Origin: Crocinitomicaceae bacterium
GTDB lineage: Bacteria > Bacteroidota > Bacteroidia > Flavobacteriales_D > Crocinitomicaceae
Length of the DNA stretch: 64,000 nucleotides
Direction: 5' to 3'
Assembly: GCA_029247685.1 (NCBI GenBank)
Contig: JAQWKT010000006.1
Span: 1-64,000, forward strand
Below the pieces are notes generated by a model that was not told the origin of the DNA, did no database searches, and saw nothing but the letters and a program-made list of their open reading frames with translations. Shown piece after piece: positions 20,649-30,712 of this stretch. Numbering within the stretch: the stretch's first letter is position 1; each line of letters begins with the position of its first letter. The position numbers were made by a program, and so were the translations under genes.

Positions 20649-21115
20649 AGCAAGCCACTTGTGTCGTCTTGTTTTATGAGTTCGGCGTTGAAATATCTAG
20701 TGTCCGTTGAAACCTCTCTAATACACCATGATGGAACCACTACTTGTTCGGATTCGGAATTTAATTCTACTTCTGCTATTATAAGCCCCGACAAGTTCTC
20801 TGAAAAAACGTCAATCTCCCATTTTTTATTTTCAAAAACAATGGAGTATCTTTTTTTTTTGATTTTTTGAGAGATGTATTTATCAAATAATTCAAGCGCA
20901 TCTTTTTGCGGAATTTCATATTCAAATTCATCTCTACTAATGCCTGTTGTTTTGCCTTTAACAGTAATAAAAGCATGGTTTTTTGTTGCTCTAATTCTAA
21001 TAGTAAGTACCGGTGTGTTTTTTAGGTAGCCTTGCAGGATGTCTTCCCCACGAGTTAGGTTTAGTTTGGCAAATTCTTCTTCTTTCACAAGAAATTTCCG
21101 CTCTATCTCTTTCAT
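20645..21115 (-). CDS. CYTH-domain protein (adenylate cyclase/tripolyphosphatase superfamily)
   Basis: EIERKFLV start, QGYLKNTPVLTIRIRATKNHAFITVKG, WEIDVF. Confidence 0.92.
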   Translation of the reverse strand: MKEIERKFLVKEEEFAKLNLTRGEDILQGYLKNTPVLTIRIRATKNHAFITVKGKTTGISRDEFEYEIPQKDALELFDKYISQKIKKKRYSIVFENKKWEIDVFSENLSGLIIAEVELNSESEQVVVPSWCIREVSTDTRYFNAELIKQDDTSGLL

Positions 21116-21142
21116 TGTTATTAAACTATTTAAGCAAGATTG

Positions 21143-21556
21143 TTATGCTTCTTGTTTTTTGCTTATTAATGGATTTAAAAAAGAAAATAATTCTTCTTCA
21201 TCCCATGGTTTTGGAATGAATGCAGCAATCATTTTGTCAGAAATTAATTGATCCACATCGCTAGAGTTTGCTTGGCCAGAGACCATTATTACGGGGGTTT
21301 CTTTCCAATTCTTTTTTATTCTTCTGGTAAGTTCTGACCCATTAAGTTTTGGCATTTGATAATCAACAATTACTGCTAAAATCTCAATATTTTCATCGAT
21401 AATCTCTTGAATGTTTTGTAATGCATCTTCGGGATCTTCAAAACTTTCAACAAGTGTAGAGTTTTGGTTTATAATTTTTTCAATTTGAAACCCAAGCATT
21501 TGAAGTATCAAAGGCTCGTCATCTACACATATTATTGCATACTTGATGTCTTCCAT
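21143..21556 (-). CDS. single-domain response regulator receiver
   Basis: CVDDEP, VIVDYQMPKLNG phosphoacceptor Asp, KPWDEEEL. Confidence 0.92.
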   Translation of the reverse strand: MEDIKYAIICVDDEPLILQMLGFQIEKIINQNSTLVESFEDPEDALQNIQEIIDENIEILAVIVDYQMPKLNGSELTRRIKKNWKETPVIMVSGQANSSDVDQLISDKMIAAFIPKPWDEEELFSFLNPLISKKQEA

Positions 21557-21656
21557 ATTTTATATATAAATAGAAAAAGAGAGTGAATCAAAGTTAATAA
21601 ATTGTAGCTATTTAAATCGGTTTTATAAAAAAAAGAAATCAATTTTAATAATGTGT

Positions 21657-21664
21657 TAACTTTG
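21657..21664 (+). promoter_or_regulatory. candidate -7 box TAACTTTG upstream of the CotH gene
   Basis: Exact TAnnTTTG, 16 nt before TTG 21681. Confidence 0.4.
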
Positions 21665-21680
21665 GACAAACTTTTTCAAG

Positions 21681-24635
21681 TTGATTTATAAACTTTTTCC
21701 ATACTTGTTTTTCCTTTTAGGAGTTTTTAGCTGTAAAAATCAAACGAATAAACCACTAAAACATCAGCAGGTAATTATTTGTGGCGCAGAGAATTCGATT
21801 AAGAAAAACAAGGAAAATGTTTTTGAAAAAAATGGATACTTTTTTGGATCGGCAAAGAATAAAACCACCGAAAAAGCACATTCAGGAAATTATTCATGCA
21901 AGGTAAATAAACAAAGCCCATTTGGATTATCTATTTCCTTTAACAAAATACCAAAAGGGGCGTATGTAGAAATTTCCGCTTGGAAATACGCAGAAAAGTT
22001 GAATTCTGGAGCTATTGTTGTTTCTTGCAAAACGGGAAAAAAACTTTACTTAAAAGAGCATTATCCATGTGTTCAAGAGGCGAATGGTTGGAAAAAAATA
22101 ATTTTAAATGTGTTAATCCCTGAGGATATAGAGGAACTTAAAATTTATGCACATAATCATTTGGAAGAAGATGTCTTTTTTGATGACTTAAGAATTAAAT
22201 ATCATGAGAAAAAACCGAAGATATATGACCAAAAAAATGCATTAAACATTCAAATCTCAAAAGCAGATTATAAAAAAATTCAACAAAATCGAAAAAAAGC
22301 TCTAGAGCAAGGGGTTATTGATAAAAGTTTAAAAAACTATTTTGATGCAGAGATTTTGTATAAAGGCAAAAAAACACCAATAGAAATTCGTTTAAAAGGA
22401 GATTGGACAGATCATTTAGAGGGGCACAAGTGGTCCTACAGAATCAAAACAGCCAAAGGTCATGCATTTGAAGGAATGCGATCTTTTTCGATTCAAAGCC
22501 CTAATACAAGATCCTTTTTGAATGAATGGGTAATGCACCAATTTTTTAAAAAAGAAGATGTGCTAACTACTAGATATACATTTATGCCTGTGTATATTAA
22601 CAATGTGGAGATGGGGGTTTATGCCGTCGAGGAGCACTTTGAAAAACAATTGCTTGAGTCCAAAGACAAGCGTGAAGGGCCGATTTTAAAGTTTGATGAG
22701 GAGGGGCTTTGGGAAATGGTTCTTAACTATGGAGATGATGGGTGGAATACGATTCCATACTATGAAGCGGCTTCAGTTTTGCCATTTAAAAAGAAAAAAA
22801 CAATGAAGTCTTCAGTACTGAAAAAGCAATTTGTAATTGGTCAAAATTTACTTTTTCACTTTAAATCTAATAAACAAAACTTACACGAGGTTTTTGATGT
22901 GCCTAATATGTCTAAATATTATGCTCTTTTGGATTTATTTGGTGGATATCACGGAATGGCATGGCACAATCAACGGTTTTATTATAATCCGGTAACCTCT
23001 CTTTTAGAGCCAATTGGTTATGACTTTTCAATTCTAAATATCCCATCTACAAATAAACCACCATTGGTTTGTCTGGCAAATATGGAGCCAGAATTAGTGC
23101 CTCATTATTCGTTTTTAAATTTTAACTTGATTCAACAAAAGCCATTTTATAAATCCTATTTAAGAACATTAAGCCTTGTCACTTCAAAAGATTATCAAAA
23201 CAGTTTTTACAAATCAATTCAGAAAGAATTAGAAAAATACACCTCCCTTATTTCTAAAGAATATTTTTCTTATTCATTTAATGTTTCTATGGCAAAAATG
23301 CATGCAGCTAAAATAAAGCAGAAGCTTAAAAAGCTAGAAACAACAAAGAAAATAATTAAGAAAAACCATTTAAAAACAAACAACTTAAAAAAAGGAGAAA
23401 TATATCTTTCAGAAACAGGCTTAAAGGCTTTTATGGAAAGTTGTATAGAAAATAATTCTAGAATAAGTATAGTAAATTATCATCATGCCCCCATTAAAAT
23501 AACAGGCTATTCCATAAAAGAAAACAAAGATTCATTAATTGTGTTAAATACCCCAATTTTTATTGATAAATACAACGAGAAAAAATCTAATAAAAAAGAG
23601 ATTGTAATAAAAGGAAGAGTTAAAAACGTATATTTTAACCCAACAAACAATCAGTCGACACTGAAGAAAAAAGTGGTGAGCTGGCCATCTCCAAAGGATG
23701 AAAACCCTAGATTAGAGCTTCAAAAGTCACATAAGTTTGGAAAAAGTAATTTATATAAGGTGGTTGATAAAAAAGTTGTTTTTTCTGGAAAAATAATGGT
23801 TAATAAATTGATATATATTCCACCTGATTATGAAGTGTTTTTTCAAGAAGGAACGTTTGTTTATTTAAAAAATAAAAGTGGGATTATTTCGCATTCTCCC
23901 ATTCAAATGTTGGGAACAAAAAACAAACCAATTAAAATTAGCGGTGATTCAACGAATCAGGGCATACAAGTTCTGCAGGCTAAAGGATACTCTGACTTAA
24001 AATGGACAACATTTACTGGACTAAATACGTTAAAACACAAAGGTTGGGAGTTGACGGGTGGAGTAACGTTTTATGAGTCTGATGTTCGTATCAAAAACTG
24101 CGTTTTTGAGAAAAATAAATGTGAGGATGCCTTAAATATAATTCGCTCTAAATTTGAAATGAAATTCTCTTTGATACAACAAACATATGCTGATGGTTTA
24201 GATGGAGATTTTTGTGAAGGCAAAATTTACAATAGCACTTTTAAACAGACAAATAATGATGCTATAGATTTTTCTGGATCTAAGATATCTATAATAGATT
24301 GTAAGGTTTATAAGGCTGGAGATAAAGCTGTTTCTGGAGGAGAAAAATCGGAAATAAAAATGGAAAACTTAATTGTTAATAATGCAAACATTGGGGTGGC
24401 AAGCAAAGACAACTCCAAAATTGATATTTTTTCTTCTTCGTTTAACAATACCAAATTTGTTTATACCGCATACCAAAAGAAACCCGAATATGGCCCAGCA
24501 TTAATTCATGTTTTAAATTCTAGCCAAAAGAACTTTAAAATGAAACACTTAATAGATAAAGGATCAACAATCATTTATAATAAACACTCAATTAAAGGTC
24601 AATATAAGCAGGATTTATCCGTTATTTTGCCATAA
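21681..24635 (+). CDS. CotH-kinase-family lipoprotein with C-terminal right-handed parallel beta-helix
   Basis: Lipobox-like FLLGVFSC; CotH motifs IEIRLKGDWTDHLEGHKWSYRIK, GVYAVEEHFEKQLLE, EPIGYDFSIL; C-terminal CVFEKNKCEDALNI...YADGLDGDFCEGKIYNSTFKQTNNDAIDFSGS. Confidence 0.85.
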   Translation: MIYKLFPYLFFLLGVFSCKNQTNKPLKHQQVIICGAENSIKKNKENVFEKNGYFFGSAKNKTTEKAHSGNYSCKVNKQSPFGLSISFNKIPKGAYVEISAWKYAEKLNSGAIVVSCKTGKKLYLKEHYPCVQEANGWKKIILNVLIPEDIEELKIYAHNHLEEDVFFDDLRIKYHEKKPKIYDQKNALNIQISKADYKKIQQNRKKALEQGVIDKSLKNYFDAEILYKGKKTPIEIRLKGDWTDHLEGHKWSYRIKTAKGHAFEGMRSFSIQSPNTRSFLNEWVMHQFFKKEDVLTTRYTFMPVYINNVEMGVYAVEEHFEKQLLESKDKREGPILKFDEEGLWEMVLNYGDDGWNTIPYYEAASVLPFKKKKTMKSSVLKKQFVIGQNLLFHFKSNKQNLHEVFDVPNMSKYYALLDLFGGYHGMAWHNQRFYYNPVTSLLEPIGYDFSILNIPSTNKPPLVCLANMEPELVPHYSFLNFNLIQQKPFYKSYLRTLSLVTSKDYQNSFYKSIQKELEKYTSLISKEYFSYSFNVSMAKMHAAKIKQKLKKLETTKKIIKKNHLKTNNLKKGEIYLSETGLKAFMESCIENNSRISIVNYHHAPIKITGYSIKENKDSLIVLNTPIFIDKYNEKKSNKKEIVIKGRVKNVYFNPTNNQSTLKKKVVSWPSPKDENPRLELQKSHKFGKSNLYKVVDKKVVFSGKIMVNKLIYIPPDYEVFFQEGTFVYLKNKSGIISHSPIQMLGTKNKPIKISGDSTNQGIQVLQAKGYSDLKWTTFTGLNTLKHKGWELTGGVTFYESDVRIKNCVFEKNKCEDALNIIRSKFEMKFSLIQQTYADGLDGDFCEGKIYNSTFKQTNNDAIDFSGSKISIIDCKVYKAGDKAVSGGEKSEIKMENLIVNNANIGVASKDNSKIDIFSSSFNNTKFVYTAYQKKPEYGPALIHVLNSSQKNFKMKHLIDKGSTIIYNKHSIKGQYKQDLSVILP

Positions 24636-24646
24636 TAACAAAGGGC

Positions 24647-26971
24647 TTAATTGTTTTTTAAACGAATTTTAAAACAAGTTTTTTCGCTAGAAGAATTAAC
24701 CTTTATTTTTGCTCGGTGAGCATCCACAACGTTTTTAACAATTCCTAGGCCTAGGCCCGCAGATTTTTCTTTGGTTGTATATAGGTTTTCAAAAATTTTA
24801 TCAAGGGCTTTTTTTTCTATTTGAGGGCCATTGTTTATGAACTCAATCATGGCAAATCCATCGGACGAATAAAGTTTAATTTCCAGTGTTTTTGTCCCAT
24901 TGTTTTGCTTTAGAGCTTCAATCGCATTTTTTAATAAGTTGGACCAAAGTTGATGAAGCATAATCGGAAAAGCATTCACATGGATAGACTTGTCAAGAGT
25001 TATTTTTAGTTCAATATCTTTTTCTAATTCTTGCTTAAAAAGGTTGATAATTGTTTCCATGTTTTTGGAAACATTAACTTCTTTCCTTTTTTCTTTTTGT
25101 TCTGTCATTAAATAGCTTCTTAAATCTGCCACACGGGCCGCTACTCTCTTGGAGGAGGATAGATTTGCATGAATGAAAAATAAAACTAGATTGATGTTTT
25201 TTAATAGTTTTAAAAAGGAAACAGGGTTTTTAGTTTTAAGTACATAATCAATTACTTCTTTTTCAGAGACATTCATTATTGAAGAGGCCAATAAGTTTGC
25301 TAAATCTTTATTGTAGGATTTGTCAGGGTTTTCTTTTTCGAGCATCGCTAAAAACTTTTTACTTTCCAAAAGTTTGTTTTTTCCAGTTAAAATTGTTTTT
25401 TCAGATTTTTCACGAACATATTTCAACGCATAGTCAATTTCCTCTGAAGAACATCCCCAGGCATTGTTTTCTAATAAGTTCTTAAAAGAATCCTCTATTC
25501 CCTCCGCACTTGATTTAACTGTTCCAAGAGGGCTATTAAGTTCATGAGCAATATTAGAAGAGATTTCTCCAACCGTAGACATTTTATCCTGATTAGAAAG
25601 GGTTTTCATTAAGGTGAAGTTTTGTTTAGCTTGTTTTTGTATAATCTGTTTTTGTTTTTTTATGGCTAAATAGCGATTATATTGAAATAGTGCAAAAATC
25701 ACCACAATGATTAGAAAAACAATTAAAATAACACCAATTTGTTCCTTTTTTTCTTTGTCTTTTTTTACAAGTAAATCTTTTTGTTTTTGGTTGGTTTGCA
25801 GCATTTTTAATTGCGATTCCCGCATCTTTTTTTTCTTTTCTAAGGCATCGTATTCTATTTGATTTTTGTGAGAAACTTCATGCATAGTTATTGCCGCTGT
25901 TTTTTCTTTGGCAAATAGTTTTTCTTCAAAAGAAGAGAATCGTTTAAAAGCAACAAAAGCCTCTTTCATATCGCCTTTCTTTTCATAAATTTCAGAAAGA
26001 ATTTGATTTCCCTTCATCAAGCCCTCATCGTCTTGAATTTTTTCTGCAATTTTTAGTGCTTCTAGTGCTGTTTTTAGTGCTGTTTCATAGTTTTTAAGCT
26101 CAAAGTCTGCTTCACAAAGACCGATTTCATTTCTGAAAATCCCCCAATTGTTTTCATGACTAATGGCAATTTTTAAAGCTTCTGAAAAATAAGATTGTGC
26201 TTTTTTGAATTTTTTTTCTGCCAAATAAAATTCTCCAATTTTTGTTAAGCAATAAGCTTTTGAGTTAAGGTTGTAATGTTGCTCACTAACAGCAAGCCCT
26301 TTTTTGTAATAACTTAAAGCAATGCTTTTTTGTTTTTTGTGAAGGTTAACGTTTCCAAGATAAGCATAGGTTCTAGGAAGCTCCATCCAGTCTTTATATT
26401 TTGTTTTTAATGCTAAAGATTCCTTAAGATTTTTAATTGCTAATTCATAGTTTCCAAACTTGTCATTAAGGTCTCCCATTGTTTCATAAACTCGACCTTG
26501 ATAATTGTAATATTTAGCAGATTCATAAAATTTTTCAGCCTGAATTAGTTTATTCATGCTAAAATCGTATTTACCAATGCCATTATTAGCCCTAGCCATT
26601 AGATACGATGCTTCACCAGACAAGACTAAATCGTTTATACTTTTAGAGGATTTTAACGCATTTCGAAGGACATCTCTAGACTTTCGGTACTCATCAATTC
26701 TTATGTAGTAAAAACCAAGATTAATTTGGCTAATTATTTCTCCCTTTATATTAGAATTTTGTTCTGCGATAAACAAGGCCTTATCAATGTATTGTAATGC
26801 TTCTTTCGGGGAATAATAAAGATAAAAACGTGCAAGGTCGTTTAATTTTTTGATTTTAACAGTTGCATTTTCGGTAGATTTAATTTTCTTTAGTAAAGAA
26901 TCTATTTTCTTTTCTTGAGAAAAAGAACAAAAACTAAAAAGCATAAAAAAAGCAAGGATTATATTTTTCAT
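24647..26971 (-). CDS. TPR-containing membrane sensor histidine kinase
   Basis: Signal peptide, TPR array, TM (IGVILIVFLIIVVIFALF), H-box NIAHELNSPLG, N-box LWSNLLKNAIEAL, G-box SAGLGLGIVKNVV. Confidence 0.92.
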   Translation of the reverse strand: MKNIILAFFMLFSFCSFSQEKKIDSLLKKIKSTENATVKIKKLNDLARFYLYYSPKEALQYIDKALFIAEQNSNIKGEIISQINLGFYYIRIDEYRKSRDVLRNALKSSKSINDLVLSGEASYLMARANNGIGKYDFSMNKLIQAEKFYESAKYYNYQGRVYETMGDLNDKFGNYELAIKNLKESLALKTKYKDWMELPRTYAYLGNVNLHKKQKSIALSYYKKGLAVSEQHYNLNSKAYCLTKIGEFYLAEKKFKKAQSYFSEALKIAISHENNWGIFRNEIGLCEADFELKNYETALKTALEALKIAEKIQDDEGLMKGNQILSEIYEKKGDMKEAFVAFKRFSSFEEKLFAKEKTAAITMHEVSHKNQIEYDALEKKKKMRESQLKMLQTNQKQKDLLVKKDKEKKEQIGVILIVFLIIVVIFALFQYNRYLAIKKQKQIIQKQAKQNFTLMKTLSNQDKMSTVGEISSNIAHELNSPLGTVKSSAEGIEDSFKNLLENNAWGCSSEEIDYALKYVREKSEKTILTGKNKLLESKKFLAMLEKENPDKSYNKDLANLLASSIMNVSEKEVIDYVLKTKNPVSFLKLLKNINLVLFFIHANLSSSKRVAARVADLRSYLMTEQKEKRKEVNVSKNMETIINLFKQELEKDIELKITLDKSIHVNAFPIMLHQLWSNLLKNAIEALKQNNGTKTLEIKLYSSDGFAMIEFINNGPQIEKKALDKIFENLYTTKEKSAGLGLGIVKNVVDAHRAKIKVNSSSEKTCFKIRLKNN

Positions 26972-29900
26972 AGATCCTTTAATTTAAAGGAAAACTGAAA
27001 GCAGGTTTCTTTTTCTGAGGAATTTAATGTGATTTTAGCCTGATGTGAAGACGCAACATTTTGAACAATTCCAAGGCCTAATCCAGATCCTTTCTTTTCT
27101 TTTGTAGTGTAAAACTTATCAAAAATCTTATTTTGAACAGTTACCGGGATTTTTGGACCATTATTTATAATAGAAACCACCGCTAAACCTTTTTTTGTTT
27201 TACTGCTAATAATAATTTTTCTATTGTCTTTTTTTTCTTTAATAGCATAAATTGCATTTTTAATTATGTTCGTCCATAATTGGAACAGTTTAAAATCTAC
27301 TCCATGAATATAAATATCTTCTTCTAATGAAACCTCAAGTTTTGCGATGGATTCTATTTCATGTCTAAATAATTTAATTACAGATGAAATATTTTGTCTA
27401 AGATCTATTTTTTCCTTTTTCTGCCCTTTTGTTACACTTAAAGAGCTTTTTATATTTTGAATGACTGATGCTGCTCTTTTTGAGGACTCTACAGTTGTTT
27501 CAAGAAGGGCCCTTATTGTGCCAATAGAAAGAATTAATTTAAGGAATTGTATGGGGTTTTGTGAACTCAAAATATGATTAACCGTTTTTTTATCTGTCAA
27601 GGAAATATTCGTTTTAAAAAACAAATCCGCGAGCTCTTTAACACTATCCTCCGGTTCTCCGTACTCATTAATTAACTTATCTTTTATTTCATTTTTTCTT
27701 TTAATTGCTTTTCGCCCACCAATAAAAAGAGAAAAGTTTAAGTCTAGATTGATCTGAAATGCAAAGTCAATTTGTTTTGAGGAGCAAGAAGTAAGAAGCT
27801 TTGAAAAAAGAGCATCAATATTCTCTTTTAAACCATCTGATCCCGCAACTATCGCTCCCAATGGAGTGTTTAATTCATGGGCTACTGTTCCCGCTATTTC
27901 ACCAGCTAAAACCAAACGCTCTTGTTGCACCATTTTTTCAGAAAGTTGAATGTTCTCTTGTGTCTTTTGATCAACTTCTTTTTCAAGAGATGCGTTAATT
28001 TCAACTATTTGTTGTTGAAGCGCCTCTCTTTTTTCCTCAGCAATAACTCTTGCCGTTATGTCTATTCCATAACCGACCACATAATTAATTTTATTATTCT
28101 CATTTAAAATAGGAGACATTCTTCTTAACACAAACTCTCTTCTTCCATGATGTTTAACCTCTTCCTCCCACTGAATGGTTTCTTTTGTCTGAACCACATG
28201 TTCAAATTTTTTCCTTCGACTTTCAGCTAGTTTTTTTGGTATTTTTTTATGAACACAATAATCGAAGTCGGTTTTTCCAATTAGAAACTCTCGAGTTTCT
28301 TCATTTTGAACAGCAACTGGATTTATAAAAACATATTCATGTTTAGAATTAAAAACAACAACATCGGCGGGTAGATTATTTAAAATATACCCAAAAAACC
28401 TTCTTTCCTTTAATTTATCTATTCTATTGGCTACAATAGAAGAAACGGTAGTTAAAATACGAAGATGTTTTTCGGTAAAAAAGTTTTTTTCTGGATGTTC
28501 CGAATCAATAATTCCGATAACTTTTTCACCTAAAAGGATTGGAACGGTAATTTCAGATTTCCGTTGATCATCATCAATGATATAACGCTTGTCTTTGGTG
28601 GTGTCTGAAATAATTTCTGCGACCCCTGTTTTTGCAACAGTTCCTACTATTCCTTTGCCAACAGGAATGGTTATTGGGTTTAAGATGTCTAGTTTAACTG
28701 GGTTTTTAGATCCGTGAGCGGCCTTTTGAATTAATTCATTGCCCTCTTCATCAACCAAATAAACCACGCAGTCGACAAAGCCCATTTTTGCAATACATTC
28801 TTTTGTGAGGCTCCATAAAACATCTTCAATAGTGTTCTTTAAAAAAGTGGTTTGGATAAATTGGTTGATAGTTTGCTCAATTTCAAAATCTAATTGGCGT
28901 TGCTCAAACATGTATTTTCGAAGTTTTTCAGACTTTTTTTGATCGGTTATGTCTTTGATGAAAATAATTCCCTCAACCCCATCTATCGTATCGGCAAAAG
29001 TAATCGAAACTTCAAGGTCTAGCGTTTCATTTTTAGCGGTTAATGCCACAATTTCTTGTCTTAAGCTATTGCCATCTTCTTGAACCCTTTCACAAATTCG
29101 AATAATCTCTTCCTTATCTTGTTCTTTCGTGTTCGCAATAAAATCAAAGAGAGAATATTGCCCCCTCTTTTCTTTTACTAGTTGAAGTATTTTTTTTGTT
29201 TGTTTATTCCATTCTAAAACTTCCCAATCTTTACTAACTAAAATAATACCATCAAGAGCATTGTCTAAAATAGTTCTGGTTTTATTATCCTTTATTTTTA
29301 TGGCTTCCATTGTGCGTTTTAAAGCCAATTCTCTTTTATTTACTTCTTGCTGATATTTTGTTATTTCGTGAGCATATATATTGTAATAATCTTCAGCATT
29401 AGCCTCGCTTTTCTCTTCGAATCCTAAAAAAGAAAATACTTTAGACTGATTCTTTTCTATCTTTTTAATAGACATAGCAAATGTTCGACCTTTAAACTCT
29501 ACTATTTTGTTAAGCACCTTTTCTTTTGATTTGTCAACTTCTTCTATGAATGAAGATATGTGGTTTGGTATTTTTTTATCCACATCAATTCCAAATAGGC
29601 TCATAAAATTTGTTTTTGCAGGAACATTTGCATAAACAACACGTGACTTATTATTAATCCGCATAATACAATTTGGATTTTCTGCAGGAAACCTTGATAT
29701 ATCAAAAACCTCTTTAGTTTTGAGTTTCACTTGTTTATATAGCAGTGTTTTTTCACTTTCCAGCTCTTTTATTTGATGTTTAAAATGAATCCCTTTTAAG
29801 GCTTTTTTACTTCGTTTTTTTTCTATTTTACTTCTTGTTTTGGAATGCTTATCATGGTAATAATACGCCTTTTGCCAATTTTTGGCGCTTGCATATATTT

Positions 29901-30663
29901 TATGAAGCAATTCAAAAATCTGCTCCTCTTCATCCAAGGTATCTTCAGTCGTTTTTATGGATAAAGCCTCAATTAATAAACTTTTGCAAATTTCAACTTT
30001 ACCTTGTTCTTTATGAATTCTAGCAGAAATAATTAATGATATAATTATATCTTTTTTTTCATCTATTTTTTTTGCTAATAAAAGTGCCTGGTTTATCGTT
30101 TTTTCGGCTTTTGTTAGTTTTTTTAATAACAGATTTGCTTCTGCAATATTTAATAAAACATTCGTTTTTAGCAACAATCCTAATTTTTCAATATGAGTTC
30201 CTAGTTGATCTAATAATTTTAATGTTTCATTGGGCTTATTTAAACGAAGATAAGTTTCTGCTGTATTGTTTAAAGAGGTTGCATATGAATTAAAGTCTTT
30301 ATCTTTTATTGCTTCTCTAAGCCTTAAGCTTAGTAAGTTAACCTCAAGCCTTTTTTCATTATTTCTTAAGTAATAAAAAATCCATCCCAAGGTATTATAT
30401 AAAAAGGCTATTTTCTCGGTGTTATCTGTTTTCAGATAATACTTGAGTGATAACATGGCATTATTATATGACTCTGCTAAAAGGCCTAATGCCTGTTGAG
30501 AATGAGCAAGCGTTGCCTTTGCATAAGCAAATTGTTCTTCATCATTATTAACACCAGCTTCAACTATTGCCTTTTGAGCAAGATCAAATGCCTTTTTAGG
30601 GTTTGTTAAACACAATTTATGTGCTTTATTATTTAACTCAAGTAAGTCGATTTTTTGTGCCAT
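26968..30663 (-). CDS. large cytosolic TPR-PAS-GAF-PAS sensor histidine kinase
   Basis: 1231 aa; N-terminal TPR, PAS segments, GAF (IPVGKGIVGTVAKTGVAEIISD), H-box TVAHELNTPLG, N-box LWTNIIKNAIYAI, GSGLGLGIVQNV. Confidence 0.92.
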   Translation of the reverse strand: MAQKIDLLELNNKAHKLCLTNPKKAFDLAQKAIVEAGVNNDEEQFAYAKATLAHSQQALGLLAESYNNAMLSLKYYLKTDNTEKIAFLYNTLGWIFYYLRNNEKRLEVNLLSLRLREAIKDKDFNSYATSLNNTAETYLRLNKPNETLKLLDQLGTHIEKLGLLLKTNVLLNIAEANLLLKKLTKAEKTINQALLLAKKIDEKKDIIISLIISARIHKEQGKVEICKSLLIEALSIKTTEDTLDEEEQIFELLHKIYASAKNWQKAYYYHDKHSKTRSKIEKKRSKKALKGIHFKHQIKELESEKTLLYKQVKLKTKEVFDISRFPAENPNCIMRINNKSRVVYANVPAKTNFMSLFGIDVDKKIPNHISSFIEEVDKSKEKVLNKIVEFKGRTFAMSIKKIEKNQSKVFSFLGFEEKSEANAEDYYNIYAHEITKYQQEVNKRELALKRTMEAIKIKDNKTRTILDNALDGIILVSKDWEVLEWNKQTKKILQLVKEKRGQYSLFDFIANTKEQDKEEIIRICERVQEDGNSLRQEIVALTAKNETLDLEVSITFADTIDGVEGIIFIKDITDQKKSEKLRKYMFEQRQLDFEIEQTINQFIQTTFLKNTIEDVLWSLTKECIAKMGFVDCVVYLVDEEGNELIQKAAHGSKNPVKLDILNPITIPVGKGIVGTVAKTGVAEIISDTTKDKRYIIDDDQRKSEITVPILLGEKVIGIIDSEHPEKNFFTEKHLRILTTVSSIVANRIDKLKERRFFGYILNNLPADVVVFNSKHEYVFINPVAVQNEETREFLIGKTDFDYCVHKKIPKKLAESRRKKFEHVVQTKETIQWEEEVKHHGRREFVLRRMSPILNENNKINYVVGYGIDITARVIAEEKREALQQQIVEINASLEKEVDQKTQENIQLSEKMVQQERLVLAGEIAGTVAHELNTPLGAIVAGSDGLKENIDALFSKLLTSCSSKQIDFAFQINLDLNFSLFIGGRKAIKRKNEIKDKLINEYGEPEDSVKELADLFFKTNISLTDKKTVNHILSSQNPIQFLKLILSIGTIRALLETTVESSKRAASVIQNIKSSLSVTKGQKKEKIDLRQNISSVIKLFRHEIESIAKLEVSLEEDIYIHGVDFKLFQLWTNIIKNAIYAIKEKKDNRKIIISSKTKKGLAVVSIINNGPKIPVTVQNKIFDKFYTTKEKKGSGLGLGIVQNVASSHQAKITLNSSEKETCFQFSFKLKDL

Positions 30664-30712
30664 CAGTGGAAGTAAAAATAAGGATAAATTGTATTTTTAA
30701 ATAGCAGGCCAA

